DNA from: Litomosoides sigmodontis
Taxonomy: Eukaryota > Nematoda > Chromadorea > Rhabditida > Onchocercidae
Assembly (NCBI GenBank): GCA_963070105.1
Contig: OY718803.1
Coordinates: forward strand, 5,748,507 to 5,812,506
Length of the DNA: 64,000 bases
Direction of reading: 5' to 3'
The position numbers and the translations under genes are program-made. The notes beneath the pieces are model-generated. The model was not told the DNA's origin. It searched no databases and was given only the letters and a program-made list of their open reading frames with translations. Within the stretch, counting starts at the first letter, position 1. Every line of letters starts with the position of its first letter. Of the stretch, positions 1 to 11,337 are shown piece by piece.

Positions 1-989
1 AATGTACATACTCCCAAATAATTACGTTTGCTAACCCAGTACTGCTTAAGTGACAAATTTTCAAAGGAATTTATTTTAAATGTGCTTGTAGTGACTAGAG
101 TTTCCTTTGCTTTCTTTGGGGGATCGTTCGTACGACGGCATTTGGCAGTAGAACAATCCTGTTATGATTATCTTGTCACAGTTATGGAAACATAAGTGAA
201 AAACTGGAGGTCATTTAAGTCTGCCAATGAATAAACTGTCGCAGTCCAAAAGCTCCAAGTCCTAGATTAGGAGATGTGAATTCAAAAAACGTTTTTTTAC
301 ATTGGAAAAGATTTCATCACCACATTTGAACCGTGTAATCAATGTCACCATCCATAAATGATTAAAAATAATACACTTTGCTACAATGAATCAAACATGC
401 CTCGGATAGGATCACAGTTGATGGATTTGTCGTAGAAAGGTGGTTGGTGCTACTACTGACACAGTAGCCGTTAACTAAAATTAACAGAAAAGAAACATGT
501 AGACGAACCCATTAGAAGTACATTTTAAAACACTTCACCAACACTGATAAACCGGATAAAGATTCTAGCGACTATTTAGAAATAAAATGCGGCAACCGAA
601 ATGTGCTGTATGATTACAAAATCGGTGTTCAATTGCAAATGCTTAGTAAATAAAAGGACCGGTGATTGCTTGGATGAATGTTGGAATCAAAGAAACAATA
701 TAAAATGAACCGGAATTTGCAGTATTTAACAAAAGTTATTGTAAATGAAGGAAAATCGAGTTGACATAGGACAGTCGTGCCTTGTGTTCTAGTACAATAA
801 AAAGTATATTAACAAGATACCAATAAATAGCTAGAAACAGATGTCACGAGGTTGGCCGAAATAGTGAATCGCTTTACCAAGCAAACTACGACATTTCATT
901 GATGGATGTACACGACATTTAAGCTAAACTGGCAACCGAAGAAATCATGTAAAAAAAATTGAGCATCCAAATATTCGTATGAACTCAAA
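1..989. other. 3' flank of tub-2, no gene seen
   Basis: AT-rich sequence beyond the tub-2 stop codon. It probably holds the 3' UTR and polyadenylation site of that minus-strand gene. I see no open frame with splice sites on either strand. Confidence 0.5.
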
Positions 990-3900
990 TTATTTCAAAC
1001 GTTGCGTAATGGATGCAAGCGCAACAGCAAATGCTTGCACAGCGCTAAACGGTGAACGGAAATCAAGCGTATAAGCGCCATTTTCTATTCGTCCAAATTG
1101 CATCACTTGTTGATCATCGTATTCGATTTGGAAATTCTTTGCTGATTCTTGAGTTACACGACCACCAAAATCTAGCTGAAATAGTCTTCATAAAATCAGG
1201 CATAGATTCTTGGCAAGTTTATTCATGTTGGCTGAGTGATGAACCTAAGAAGATCAAAAAAGACTGGTGGAAATCATAAAGCACTAAGCTAACTAAAGGT
1301 CCACTAAATTTGCTTTAAAATTTTCAATTTCTAGGCAAATAAGTCGATTATAACATTCCATTTAAACCGTTATCATTACGTTTAAAACGCTAATCAAATA
1401 GCAGTTATGAACTATCGACATTTAAGCGAAAATAAATATCGTGTGCAGGGTAAAAAATTCAAAGATACAAGCTACTATGAAGTGGAGAGAAACGAGAACT
1501 CCATAATGTCATCAAGTAAATGCATGAATGCAAGAAAGGAGAATAATTTGATCATATATAAACAGTAAAAAAGCTTTAAAGTATTCTTGAGACTAAATGG
1601 CTTGACAGTCACAATTATTTACTGCTCTAATTTGTTGCTTAATTAGATTTTGTCTTCGTATCTTTTTAAGTTTTGTTTTATTTGCGAGAAACAGGAAGTA
1701 AACATGCCTGATACACCTGGCTTGCTTCATTCCAAAAAGGAGCTTTATTATTCATAGTAAGAAAGGAAATATTTTCATCACTTAATGCAGGCTGCTCACC
1801 AAGCACAGCTTTGATATGCTTAATTCTTTCTTGCAAATCACCACAAACTTCATCAAGTAACTCATCTCCTAAAATCAGTCCAATTTTTGCGTTAATGAAC
1901 AATCAACTAAAACTGAAAATTGTTCCACATTTTTCAATGATCAAAGTGATCACTGTAAAAAGCAGAGAATGGTAACAGTATGGAGCAAAAAAATTCTAAC
2001 CATAACTAATTTTCTTTTCGATTTGCGAAACTTTCTTCGAAATATCCTTCAACTGCGACCTCAGTGAAGATACTGTTGCATGGCTTTCCTTTATAGAATC
2101 CTAAATTTAAAAACTAGAAAAATCTAATTTCGCGGCTTTGTATTTTTTTTAAAGTAATAGTCGATAAAATCACTGCTTCACTTCTGTATTTAAGATGTTT
2201 CCCACAAACTGAACATGTCAAAACCAGAGAAATAATCTCCTTACAAAAAATAGAATGTTTCTTTTGATTTTTTTTTTACTTTACATTAATTTTTTCTACT
2301 TCAAATTTAAATTAAATATAACACTTACATTCAAACAGCGATATGGTAAAGACTGTAGATTCATTGAATTTGAGCTCTCACCATTGCTTAACTGCCCCAC
2401 CGCACATCGTGTAGTTAGGTCATTCGCTAACTTTACTAGCTTATCCAGTATTGATGTTATATCACTTAACTGCCTCATCCCTAAAGTTACAGTATGATTT
2501 CAAAATATTCAAGACATTGAAATTGTGTGATTTTATAAAATGCTCAGACATCACTATAAAAATACCGAGCGTAGAAAACTCCTTCTATATAACTTTTCCC
2601 TACAGATTTCGCAAAAATATCATTAAAAAAAATAGATATTATTGAAAAATTAGTGTCTAACAAATTTTCACCTTTGCGAGAGGTTTCGGTAGTTTTGAGA
2701 CAATCAACAAGTGGAGTGAGTTCAGTAGCATCACGCATGACAATGGCATCATCCTCATCAATATACTGGAGCAGAAAACATGTCATGGCTCATTTTTAGA
2801 GTTCACACAAACACATTTAATAAAAATTATGCACTCTTAAAAAAAAATGTTAATATTATGTAGAAAGAGATGAATATTACAAAAACCCTATCTGCCTGTT
2901 CACTTGTATGGTCGGACCGAATGCAAACAATAAGAAACAACTAGTAATAACGACCTCAATGTCATCTAATTGCTCAGACCATCGATTACTAGACGTTGAC
3001 GGTTCAATGTAGGTGAGTTCGCTGTGCTGCACTTTCATGTCTGAACTAACTGCGCATGCATCCTTGGGAAGTGTTGTTGACCTAGTCGATACTTTCGATA
3101 CATATCTTATTACGTTGGTAGTAGCAGCAGCACCGAAAGAATCTAACTTCTGTGATGATTTTTCAAGATCGCTAGCAAAACACTTCATCTTTGCAATATG
3201 CCTTTCCACTGCCGCTTTCAAATCGTTGAATTCTGATAAGATACTCTGCAGATGAACAATATTAGTAACTATTAGTAACTATAAAAACCTCATTATTTTT
3301 CAGAACTACAATATTAACTTCTATGAAATCGCTTTTTATTCCAACCACCTATAATTGGTAGTCTTCTCAACAAACGATAATTAAGGTAAAAAGTTTTTTA
3401 CAAACCAAGTCACCTCAATCAAAAATATACCAAAAAATTGAGCATACTTGAAAAAGAAGTTTTTCTTCGATTAAGAGTGGCTCCTCAACTGTCCCATCAA
3501 TCAGTGGTTCTACGTCCATTGCTATGCCACGTCTTATCAGATTTTCTCTTAAATTAAGATTGAAGGTGGATGAAATAAAGAGAATTACTTCATAAAACTT
3601 ATGAAGACTGCAAAGTTACCACTATTTCACCATAATTAATGCGCATGCTTTTTATATTTGCAAAAAAAATTTTAATATATAAAAAGAAAATTTTAAATAC
3701 TGACACATACCGATCACTTGGAGCGATAGTGACACTGCGAACACCGTCTTCATACGAAAAGCTGTTGTCGTTACTTGACTGCGTACTGTTCCTTGGCTTA
3801 TGATATATTCCACAACGAGAATTAACCGGAGGACTCGTAGTTCTTTTGGTCAAGTCAGCCAACTGAACTGTCATTTGACGAGGTTGCAAATGAAGAACTG

Positions 3901-6900
3901 ATGTCTTATAAACAACCTAAACAGGCCTCTTGTAAACAAACTGCCCCGTCAAGTCTTTTGGATTTATATTTTCTGTTGGTGAAATTCATATCGAGCAAAT
4001 ACCTTGACTAGAAATTGCTTAAAAATAAACAGACCTGAGCAAGGAAAGTAGGAAGAATATTGGTTGTGATGGACAACATTTTAAAACGAGTGCACCATAC
4101 ATTCGACGTAATCTGAAAAATCATTTTTTATTATTATGTGATAACGAAAAATTTTAACTATATATTTCTACAGTTCCTAGATTTTCCATAACAAAACAAT
4201 TCACAGATTTTTTATAACAAAACATAACACGTATCTACCTGAACTAGTTTACCGTTATTCTTGTTTATTGGACAGTTGACATAACGATTCATAAAAGCTC
4301 TTAATTGGCGTTTGCTTCTTCTCCAAACAGTGTTCCGTTGTGTGGATGGTCGAACAAATGCACCTACATCTTCTGCAAGTGATTCACACGTAAATCATAG
4401 ATTTCCATCAAATTTATGTAGCGAATAATTACTTCTGCGCAAATCGTTTCGTACAAAATTTCGAACAAGATTTACTAAGATAATTTTAAAACTGATTACT
4501 AAGAAAGAAATTCTAGAACACTTACCAACTTGTGCAGAACTTCCACTGTCCGACTTTACCAATGTCAATTTAGGATTGTACAGAGAAATCTGGAATTGAG
4601 GAATGATTCTATTCGTTTGCTTCCCGAGCAGAACAGGAATGAGACCGGCCATATGCTCCATGCATAATACGTATGTATGAACTTTACTTGGCACAGGACG
4701 AATTGTACAGTACCATCTCCAGTCAGAGGGCTCACAAACCTTCACTAGCATGTCATTTTGCGAAGGAACGCGACACTGCACAAATTATATAATATAGAAA
4801 GATTAAAAGTTCCACATTTTCATTATTATAGTTTATAAAGTTCCTCGGAAATCTTCTACAATTAAAGTAATTTTAAAAAAGAAGATTCAAATCGTAAAAA
4901 CTAGCAGAGTTAAATTATGTATGCGTATGCAACTGAAACGACCCACTTTTATTATGTGATGATCCAACGCACGAATAGCATTTCTCTCGCGTGGAGGCAG
5001 TGGAAGTACATCGACATGCCGTGCGGATGCGCCCAATAGTTGCCATAAGTTGTAAGTAACCAAACTGAATAACGACGGCACATCATGTAGAACCCGTCCA
5101 ACAGCCAATTGATTACCTAATCAGAAGTCCAATACAGCAGAAGACAGGAAATCAAATTTATTTCGCATAGCAAAAAAGATTCGCATTTGCAAAATGATGA
5201 AGACGTACAATGTTTAAAGGTACGTACGTACAATGTTTAAAGGTATGTCGTCCTCCCTGAAATATTTCACCTACAACGTCATTACTTTTGTTGTGCTTAC
5301 CACAGTCAACAATTTTTTACGATCTTTTGAATCAGTAAAGTGGCAGCAGAATACAGGCAAATAACAAAGATATACTCCTGTTTGTTCCAGGAAAACTCTT
5401 AAAACTGAAAACGTTCAAACCTGATGTAGCAATAATGAAGCGGTCATCATGAACCCACGTAAATGCGGTGAGAGCGACAGCCAAAGGTTGCAAAACTTGG
5501 CCATCACAGACGACGTTTCCTTCGTATGTTATAATAAAGAAATGATTTTCTTTGCAAACAGCAAGTAACAGCGAACCATTCGCATTCCACTGAATGCTTA
5601 AGAGAGTCTCATTACATTGCCACTTCACATTATCAATCTGAATGTAAGATAAAAATTACAATGAAATTTTAAATCTATGAAATGTACAGTGTTTTTAAAT
5701 GAACTACACAAATGAAATTGTTATTTTACACAAATAACATCGTCATTTTAAAGTACTTTTGAATTAAGAATTATGAACTTTCTTTACTTAAAAAACACTT
5801 TAGAAGTAGTTGCCTAATTACCTACTCTCCCTTAACTTATAAATTAAGGCAGGAACTGATGATTTTGTCAACGATTTGGGAATGCATATTTGAAGAAAAC
5901 CAAAAAAAATCTAAAACTAAACTTCAACTTTGGTCATGTATAAAGACAAAACTGTTTATAAGAATGTATTTTGTAAAACATAAGATCCGCTACGGATAAT
6001 ATCCATTTTACGCCATCTTATTTCAAAATATATTCAAGCAAAATGAAGCAAATGATTCCTTTGTCTAAACAGACCTCATCATAAGAATTCAAGAAATTAA
6101 GAAGACCCGTTCCGGAACAGACAGCTAACGTCCATCTACCATTCCTACGTCGTGAAGATGCTACTAAAAACTGAACACTGCCATTTACATACATCTTTCT
6201 TTCTGTTACTGTTGCGCCTGCAAGTAACAAATAAGCAGAAGCGGAAAATACGTATTTCGTTTCAGCCTAACCATTTAATGACAGGAAAAAATTTTTTAAA
6301 TTTTTATTTCTAAATGCCACTGCGTAAAAACCTTTTTCACCCTTGCAATTATTTTGAGCTACTACGACGGATTCACAGTGCAACACATGAAAAGAAACAT
6401 TTGTGACTGGAAATTAAAAACCAGCAACATTTGCTACTGATGTACCTGTATCCTAAAGCAATATTCAATTTCATATCACAAATGATTTTTGTTGATAATA
6501 ATCAATACATATTATTAGGACTAGCAAAATTTATAAGCTAAATACTGAATATGGAGAAGCAACCTTGTTCATTTAACACTTGAATTGTACCATTATTGAA
6601 TCCTAGAATAATTTCGTGAGAATCAGGAGCCCAAACACCGCAGTTAACTGTAACAGGAAAAGAACTAGACCATATCCTCTGACCCGTGGCAGAACCAATT
6701 AAAACAAAATTGTCTTCATAACAAATAAGCGCCGATGAACCATTTGGACTCCAACTAACACCACGAACCTAAGATTGCATTTAATGTTATTTTTTTCATT
6801 CATAGAAATGGAGTCATTGTAAATTTCAATAGTAAAGGAAAATGAAAGCAAAACACCGCAAAATACAAATCATGTCCGAATTTTCTATCTTATATAATGA

Positions 6901-7524
6901 AAAAAACCAGTCTTTTCACCAACCTTAATACCACGATCGTTCACTAATTCTACGCTCCATCTTTCTTCATTCGGTACCCAAACATAGATTATTCCTGAAT
7001 TATCGCAGCTTGCTAATTTCATTTGCTCCTTGTTCCATGCTACTATATTAACCGCAGTATGATGACCACGAAGATTAAAATTAACCCTTTTATTATCGTC
7101 TCGTAATGGACAAACTTCCGTTGCTGTCACCCCTACTGCTCCCGATTCTGACCCTGGAAAACAAATAAATGGAATTTAAGATAATGTAAGTCAGTGAGAC
7201 GCATAACGCGCCTAAAAATTAAGACTAATAGTTTATTTCTGTTGAAAATTATGCTAGAACAAATAAGAGTAATTAAAAGATACCAAATCTTCTCTTTAAA
7301 AGATACATATGCAGTAAATTAAATGACACCGATATCATAATGGTTAATACTGATAATAACTCTATTATTAAATCAAGTTCATCGAGTATTATCAATTGGA
7401 AGAGCTTACCGGTAGCCAGGAGGCCAGTATCGGCATTGTTGCCATTAGGTATCCAGTTCAAGCAAGTAATGCTCGAGTCGACAACGCAACCAGGCCAATC
7501 GTCACTTTCCCAAATGATCTTCAT
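990..7524 (-). CDS. tub-2: Tubby-like protein 4 (WD40 + Tubby), 18 exons
   Basis: Orthologue of TULP4/TUSP (C. elegans tub-2). Exons in transcript order: 7524-7410, 7153-6924, 6768-6564, 6406-6341, 6217-6075, 5637-5376, 5116-4947, 4775-4526, 4372-4239, 4112-4035, 3916-3711, 3547-3448, 3245-2955, 2765-2672, 2480-2329, 2100-2001, 1868-1708, 1175-990. All phases close to give 980 residues. Residues about 1-340 are WD-repeat-like ([24 protein letters not shown]). A SOCS-box-like stretch rich in LPLPP follows (about 345-385). The Tubby domain starts near 398, contains [10 protein letters not shown] (about 590), is interrupted by about 250 partly coiled-coil residues, and ends with [11 protein letters not shown] / [11 protein letters not shown] and [19 protein letters not shown]. 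In this family Tubby domains bind phosphoinositides and the SOCS box recruits ubiquitin ligases; roles here are inferred. The last intron has a GC donor. Exon ends near 5376 were chosen by phase and family length; the start ATG at 7524 is likely but unproven. Confidence 0.9.
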
Positions 7525-8668
7525 GCACTATACGTATATTTAATTGACCTTCGTTTCCTTGCAATCGATCCTTTGATTATTCTTTATTCAGTTACAAAAA
7601 TGAGTTATTGTGATATGTTGAAACGCTCGTCACTAGCAATAAAAGTATAGCAAAGCTGTCATGCCTTAATTTCAAGTACCTCTAGTTTATTTTAATAAGA
7701 AATGAAACCAATTATGAACTGCTATAACTGATTTCATACAAGTTTTGGCGCTTTAACTGAATAAAATGGAGATACTACATCCGATAACGATATTTCTCGA
7801 AACTTCTTTGGGACGGATAGCGGGAATTAGGTGTTAAAACTAGATAAATACGAACAGTAATGTTCCAACTGTTCCGTAAACGACATACTAATTCGCTAGC
7901 TGATATTTACATCACACAGTGTGGCGGTTGTTGTCGGCCCCGAATCAGAGAATTTACGGCCATTGTGAAAAATCTGAAATTACAAGCAAAATTACACACC
8001 ACCGATTTGTTTGTTTGTTTAACTTGCCGCGTGTCATCGATTGTGATTTGCAAAAGACAGAATGCGAAGAAACCCCTGAGATTACGGGAATGTGTAGTGC
8101 TAGTTATTAAGCACAAAACAACATCAAACAGTTACCGATGAAGTTAAAAGCGCATGCTTTTCAACGCCCGTGTTTATTTTGACTACCTATACCAAGCTTC
8201 TTACACATTCTAAAAATATCTTCCTCTACTCCTACAGTTAATAGTATTGGCGAAGAATTCGAATAGGAACGTGAAGAAAATTCAATCAATGCAGGTATGG
8301 AGAAAATAAAAAAGGAATGCATGTTCTTTGAATATGTATCCTTTTCTAGATGTCACCGATAAAATGGAGTAGGTTAGTAAGAAAATGTCTTGATAGGAAT
8401 TAAATGAAATAAAAGATAAAAGAAAGAAGCAGATATACACAAATGTGTAATGTTTGAAGACTTTTTTTTGTCATGAAGTGTGAAGCAAAATTTTATGAAA
8501 TATGAAACAATTTGGAGTGGCTGAACAGAAGCGAAGTATTTCAACAAAATGTTAAAATTAATAACAAATCAGGAAGGGTTAGGATGTAAGGGAACAAAGG
8601 ATGGCAGCGGCTGTTGTTTGTGACATTAAAAATGTCAATGTACTAAACCTGTTTTATGGTTATTAAAA
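7525..8668. other. Divergent intergenic region, promoters likely
   Basis: Lies between the start of minus-strand tub-2 and the start of a plus-strand orphan gene, so it probably carries both promoters. Frames of 63-93 codons around 7860-8141 overlap on both strands and lack splice or family support. A 21-codon upstream ORF (8601-8666, ATG start, TAA) ends two bases before the orphan gene's ATG. Confidence 0.4.
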
Positions 8669-9768
8669 ATGGATGCGCCGCTTGAAGTGGAAAGTGTCAG
8701 TAATGTTTACTTCCAAACGACATTTCCCACCGTCTGTCTCTTCCAGTGGCGGTGGAAAAACGTGCCAGGTGAGAAAACAACTAACGCCTAGAAGTAGCAT
8801 CCTTTTTCCGCCTCCTCCTCCTTGCCTGCCATTCCTCCTTCACTCAATACTCAACAGTATGTGAAGGCTTGAGTAATTTTCAAGCTAAAAATGAGAAGGT
8901 CAATGAATGTTTGAGGAAAACAGCTCGCTCAGTAATCAAGCTTTTTATTGCTAATATTGATTTACTCATCAGGTACTCAACTGGATGTAAAAACCTTAAC
9001 TTCTCATTGCTGTGTTACAGTGCTGAATGGATGTTTGTACGGTTTCCGCAATCTCTCATTCTAGTACGAAATCAATTTAATTTAATCATAATTCATTTCT
9101 CGTCGATATCACAAATTCATGGTAGGAGTAGAATTTATCAGTGCTGAAATTACGAGATTTGAAACTTGAATTGCTAACAGAAGTGACCCGTAGGAGAGGC
9201 ACATGGAATTGCACTAAATTTACCGCTGCACTGAATTTATGCATCTAGTGTTCAAGGTGTCGGCAAACTGGATTTCGACATGAATCAATCAATTTTTCAC
9301 ACATTTCCTGGTGACCAGTAATTCTGTACGGCTCGTCTGAATCAAAATTTGTCCTTTTCCGAAGATTTTTTAAGTAAAAAGTTTTACATTACTTTAAAAG
9401 ATACTGACGATACCCTGAAATAGTGATGAAGTAAACAGAATGGAGATGGGCCTACTGCCACTGCCTTCCTTTCTCATTATTTTTAAATAACAATTATTAA
9501 CTCATTGAATGCAGTGGAAGGGGTAGATGAGCGGCTTGTTGAAGAACTGATCGCTATTACTGAACCGTATTTCATTTTCCTTTCTTCACCAACAACTTCC
9601 AATCATTTCTCTGCAACCCTGATTAGTCAGAACAATACTAGTAACAGAAAACCTAACACAAGAGAGATTACATTACCTTACGAATATACCGATGAGCTGC
9701 CGCCACCACCGACAACTAAAACATTCAAAAAAGGCAAACCGAATTTTGAAAATTCTAAGCAAATATAA
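8669..9768 (+). CDS. Orphan two-exon protein, 117 aa
   Basis: Not recognised. Exon 1 (8669-8768) opens with ATG and reads MDAPLEVESVSNVYF, ending in phase 1 at a GTGAGA donor. Exon 2 (9515-9768) follows a TTGAATGCAG acceptor in matching phase and runs to TAA. The product is acidic in the middle (VEGVDERLVEELIAI), then Ser/Thr/Asn-rich, and ends in a proline run (DELPPPPTTKTF) and a lysine-rich tail. There is no signal peptide and no clear membrane segment. It is one of only two plus-strand genes in the window. The 746-base intron could hide a further exon, and a 3' exon beyond 9768 is possible. The evidence is splice phase and ordinary composition only, so this could be a spurious pairing. 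Confidence 0.42.
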
Positions 9769-11337
9769 AACCGGAATTTTATCCGTTGTCGAAAACATTG
9801 TAATACAATTAATTAGGAACTCAGTTAAATGATAAAGATTGAAGGCGGCGTAATTTTAAGAAAAAAACTTATCATTTTATCAAGAAATAACTGGAAAGTT
9901 CAGAAAGAATGCACAGACACGATTCAACGATATGAAACATCCGTTGCACAAAAAAACACATATTGTACTCTAATGAATGCAGAGAAAATATCTAACAACT
10001 TCCAGCTCCCTGCTTGTTGCTAATTTACGACTACAAATTTTTAAGGTTTCTTTTCAAATTCCCAGTTTGTGTAGCAACGAAACCCGAAACTCCAGGTACT
10101 CAAATTCAGCACCGAGCTATTTTGTTGTCACCTTTAAAAATAAAATATAAAGAGAAAAACATTGCTAAAAAGCGATTAATCGGTGAATATCATTTTAGTG
10201 AGGTATTTCGCAGTTGTCTTCATAGAGCGGACAACCTGGAGCATAATTCCTATCACATGGTAAAAGTAGGCATTGGTATAATTTACACAGGTAATTTCCT
10301 CATTAATTTAAAAACCTTCCTTTTCTGCGACACTGATCTCTAATCATCAATATAACTCAAGCAGAAAAATCTAGTAATTATCCAATAAACCTAAAGACTT
10401 GTGGGAAATCCGAATGCTTCCGTTGCACACGACGAATGTCCCTATATATTTGTTTACATTCTTTTCCTTTCAGCGGATGCAGTACGAGCAAATGTTTATT
10501 AGAAACTACAACGGTAACAAAATTAAGCAGTACGCACAAATACTTATTAGGAACTAAAACAGTAAGAAAATTTCGTAAGTGTAATAAAACCGATCCTTCG
10601 TGATAAAAGTGGTAACCGAACTAACACACGAAATCGTTCTCCCGCAAGCGGTGTTACTTTAAAAGACTGCATGAAAGTGGTCAACTCAAATATTATACAT
10701 ATATATGTAACAAATTCAAAATTAAAAATAAGATTAAAAGATAGAAGTTATTCGGCTTTAAAGCAATGTAATCAAAAAGAATCCGTTTTACTGCAGCATT
10801 TATGCCTGGACTTGGAAAGACTGAAAAGCAACAAATAGAGCAAAATAAAATCCTTCTTAAATCGTATACCTTCTGGAGAAAATTTATACCTTTTGCTTTC
10901 AACCGCATTTTCGTTGCAATATTCGTCCAGCCTGTCGGCAGTGGGCATTAACTGTTGCTCCCTTACTCATTAGCAGAATCGATCAGATTTTTGTGCAAAA
11001 CCAACAAGTTCAAAAAGATGAAAAGCGAATCACATAAAATAAGCTCATAATCTAATCGAACAAAAAAATGAGTTAGTAAAGGAAGTGTCAGGTTTTCTAG
11101 TGATTGACTGTCAACAATGTAAAGTCACAAGATATGAAGCAGGACATTTTTATTGTATGAGACATTTTATTTTGTTATATCTCCAATTTCCAACGTACAA
11201 TTTTAAAATCATATTCTCCCAACCTTGATGATCATAACTCTATTAACGTTACGCCATAAAATAGAAGAGTGCTAATTAATATTCTCAAGCGACGACACAG
11301 TATATATCAGAGCACAATGCAGAACAAACAATATGCA
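9769..11337. other. Intergenic, no confident gene
   Basis: Convergent 3' flanks of the orphan gene (plus) and SCAMP (minus). An open frame at 10014-10343 (plus) starts without ATG and has a candidate acceptor and GTAATT donor, but no partner exon was found. A diverged direct repeat lies at about 10482-10575. Confidence 0.4.
10482..10575. repeat. Diverged 47-bp direct duplication
   Basis: Two adjacent copies of about 47 bases, both starting with GTACG.(A/C)CAAAT and containing TTATTAG(A/G)AACTA. They differ at several positions. Non-coding as far as can be seen. Confidence 0.6.

Noticed and set aside
5209..5245. 21-base direct repeat ACAATGTTTAAAGGTA in a tub-2 intron
   Set aside because: Two short copies only; simple slippage with no evident function.
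5378..5420. 43-base mini-intron in tub-2
   Set aside because: It joins in frame, but the next exon then has the wrong phase. A donor at 5375 (AACAGGA|GTATAT) fits phase and matches TULP4 length without it.
10014..10343. 109-codon plus-strand frame after the orphan gene
   Set aside because: Has a plausible acceptor and donor, but no phase-compatible partner exon and no recognisable domain.
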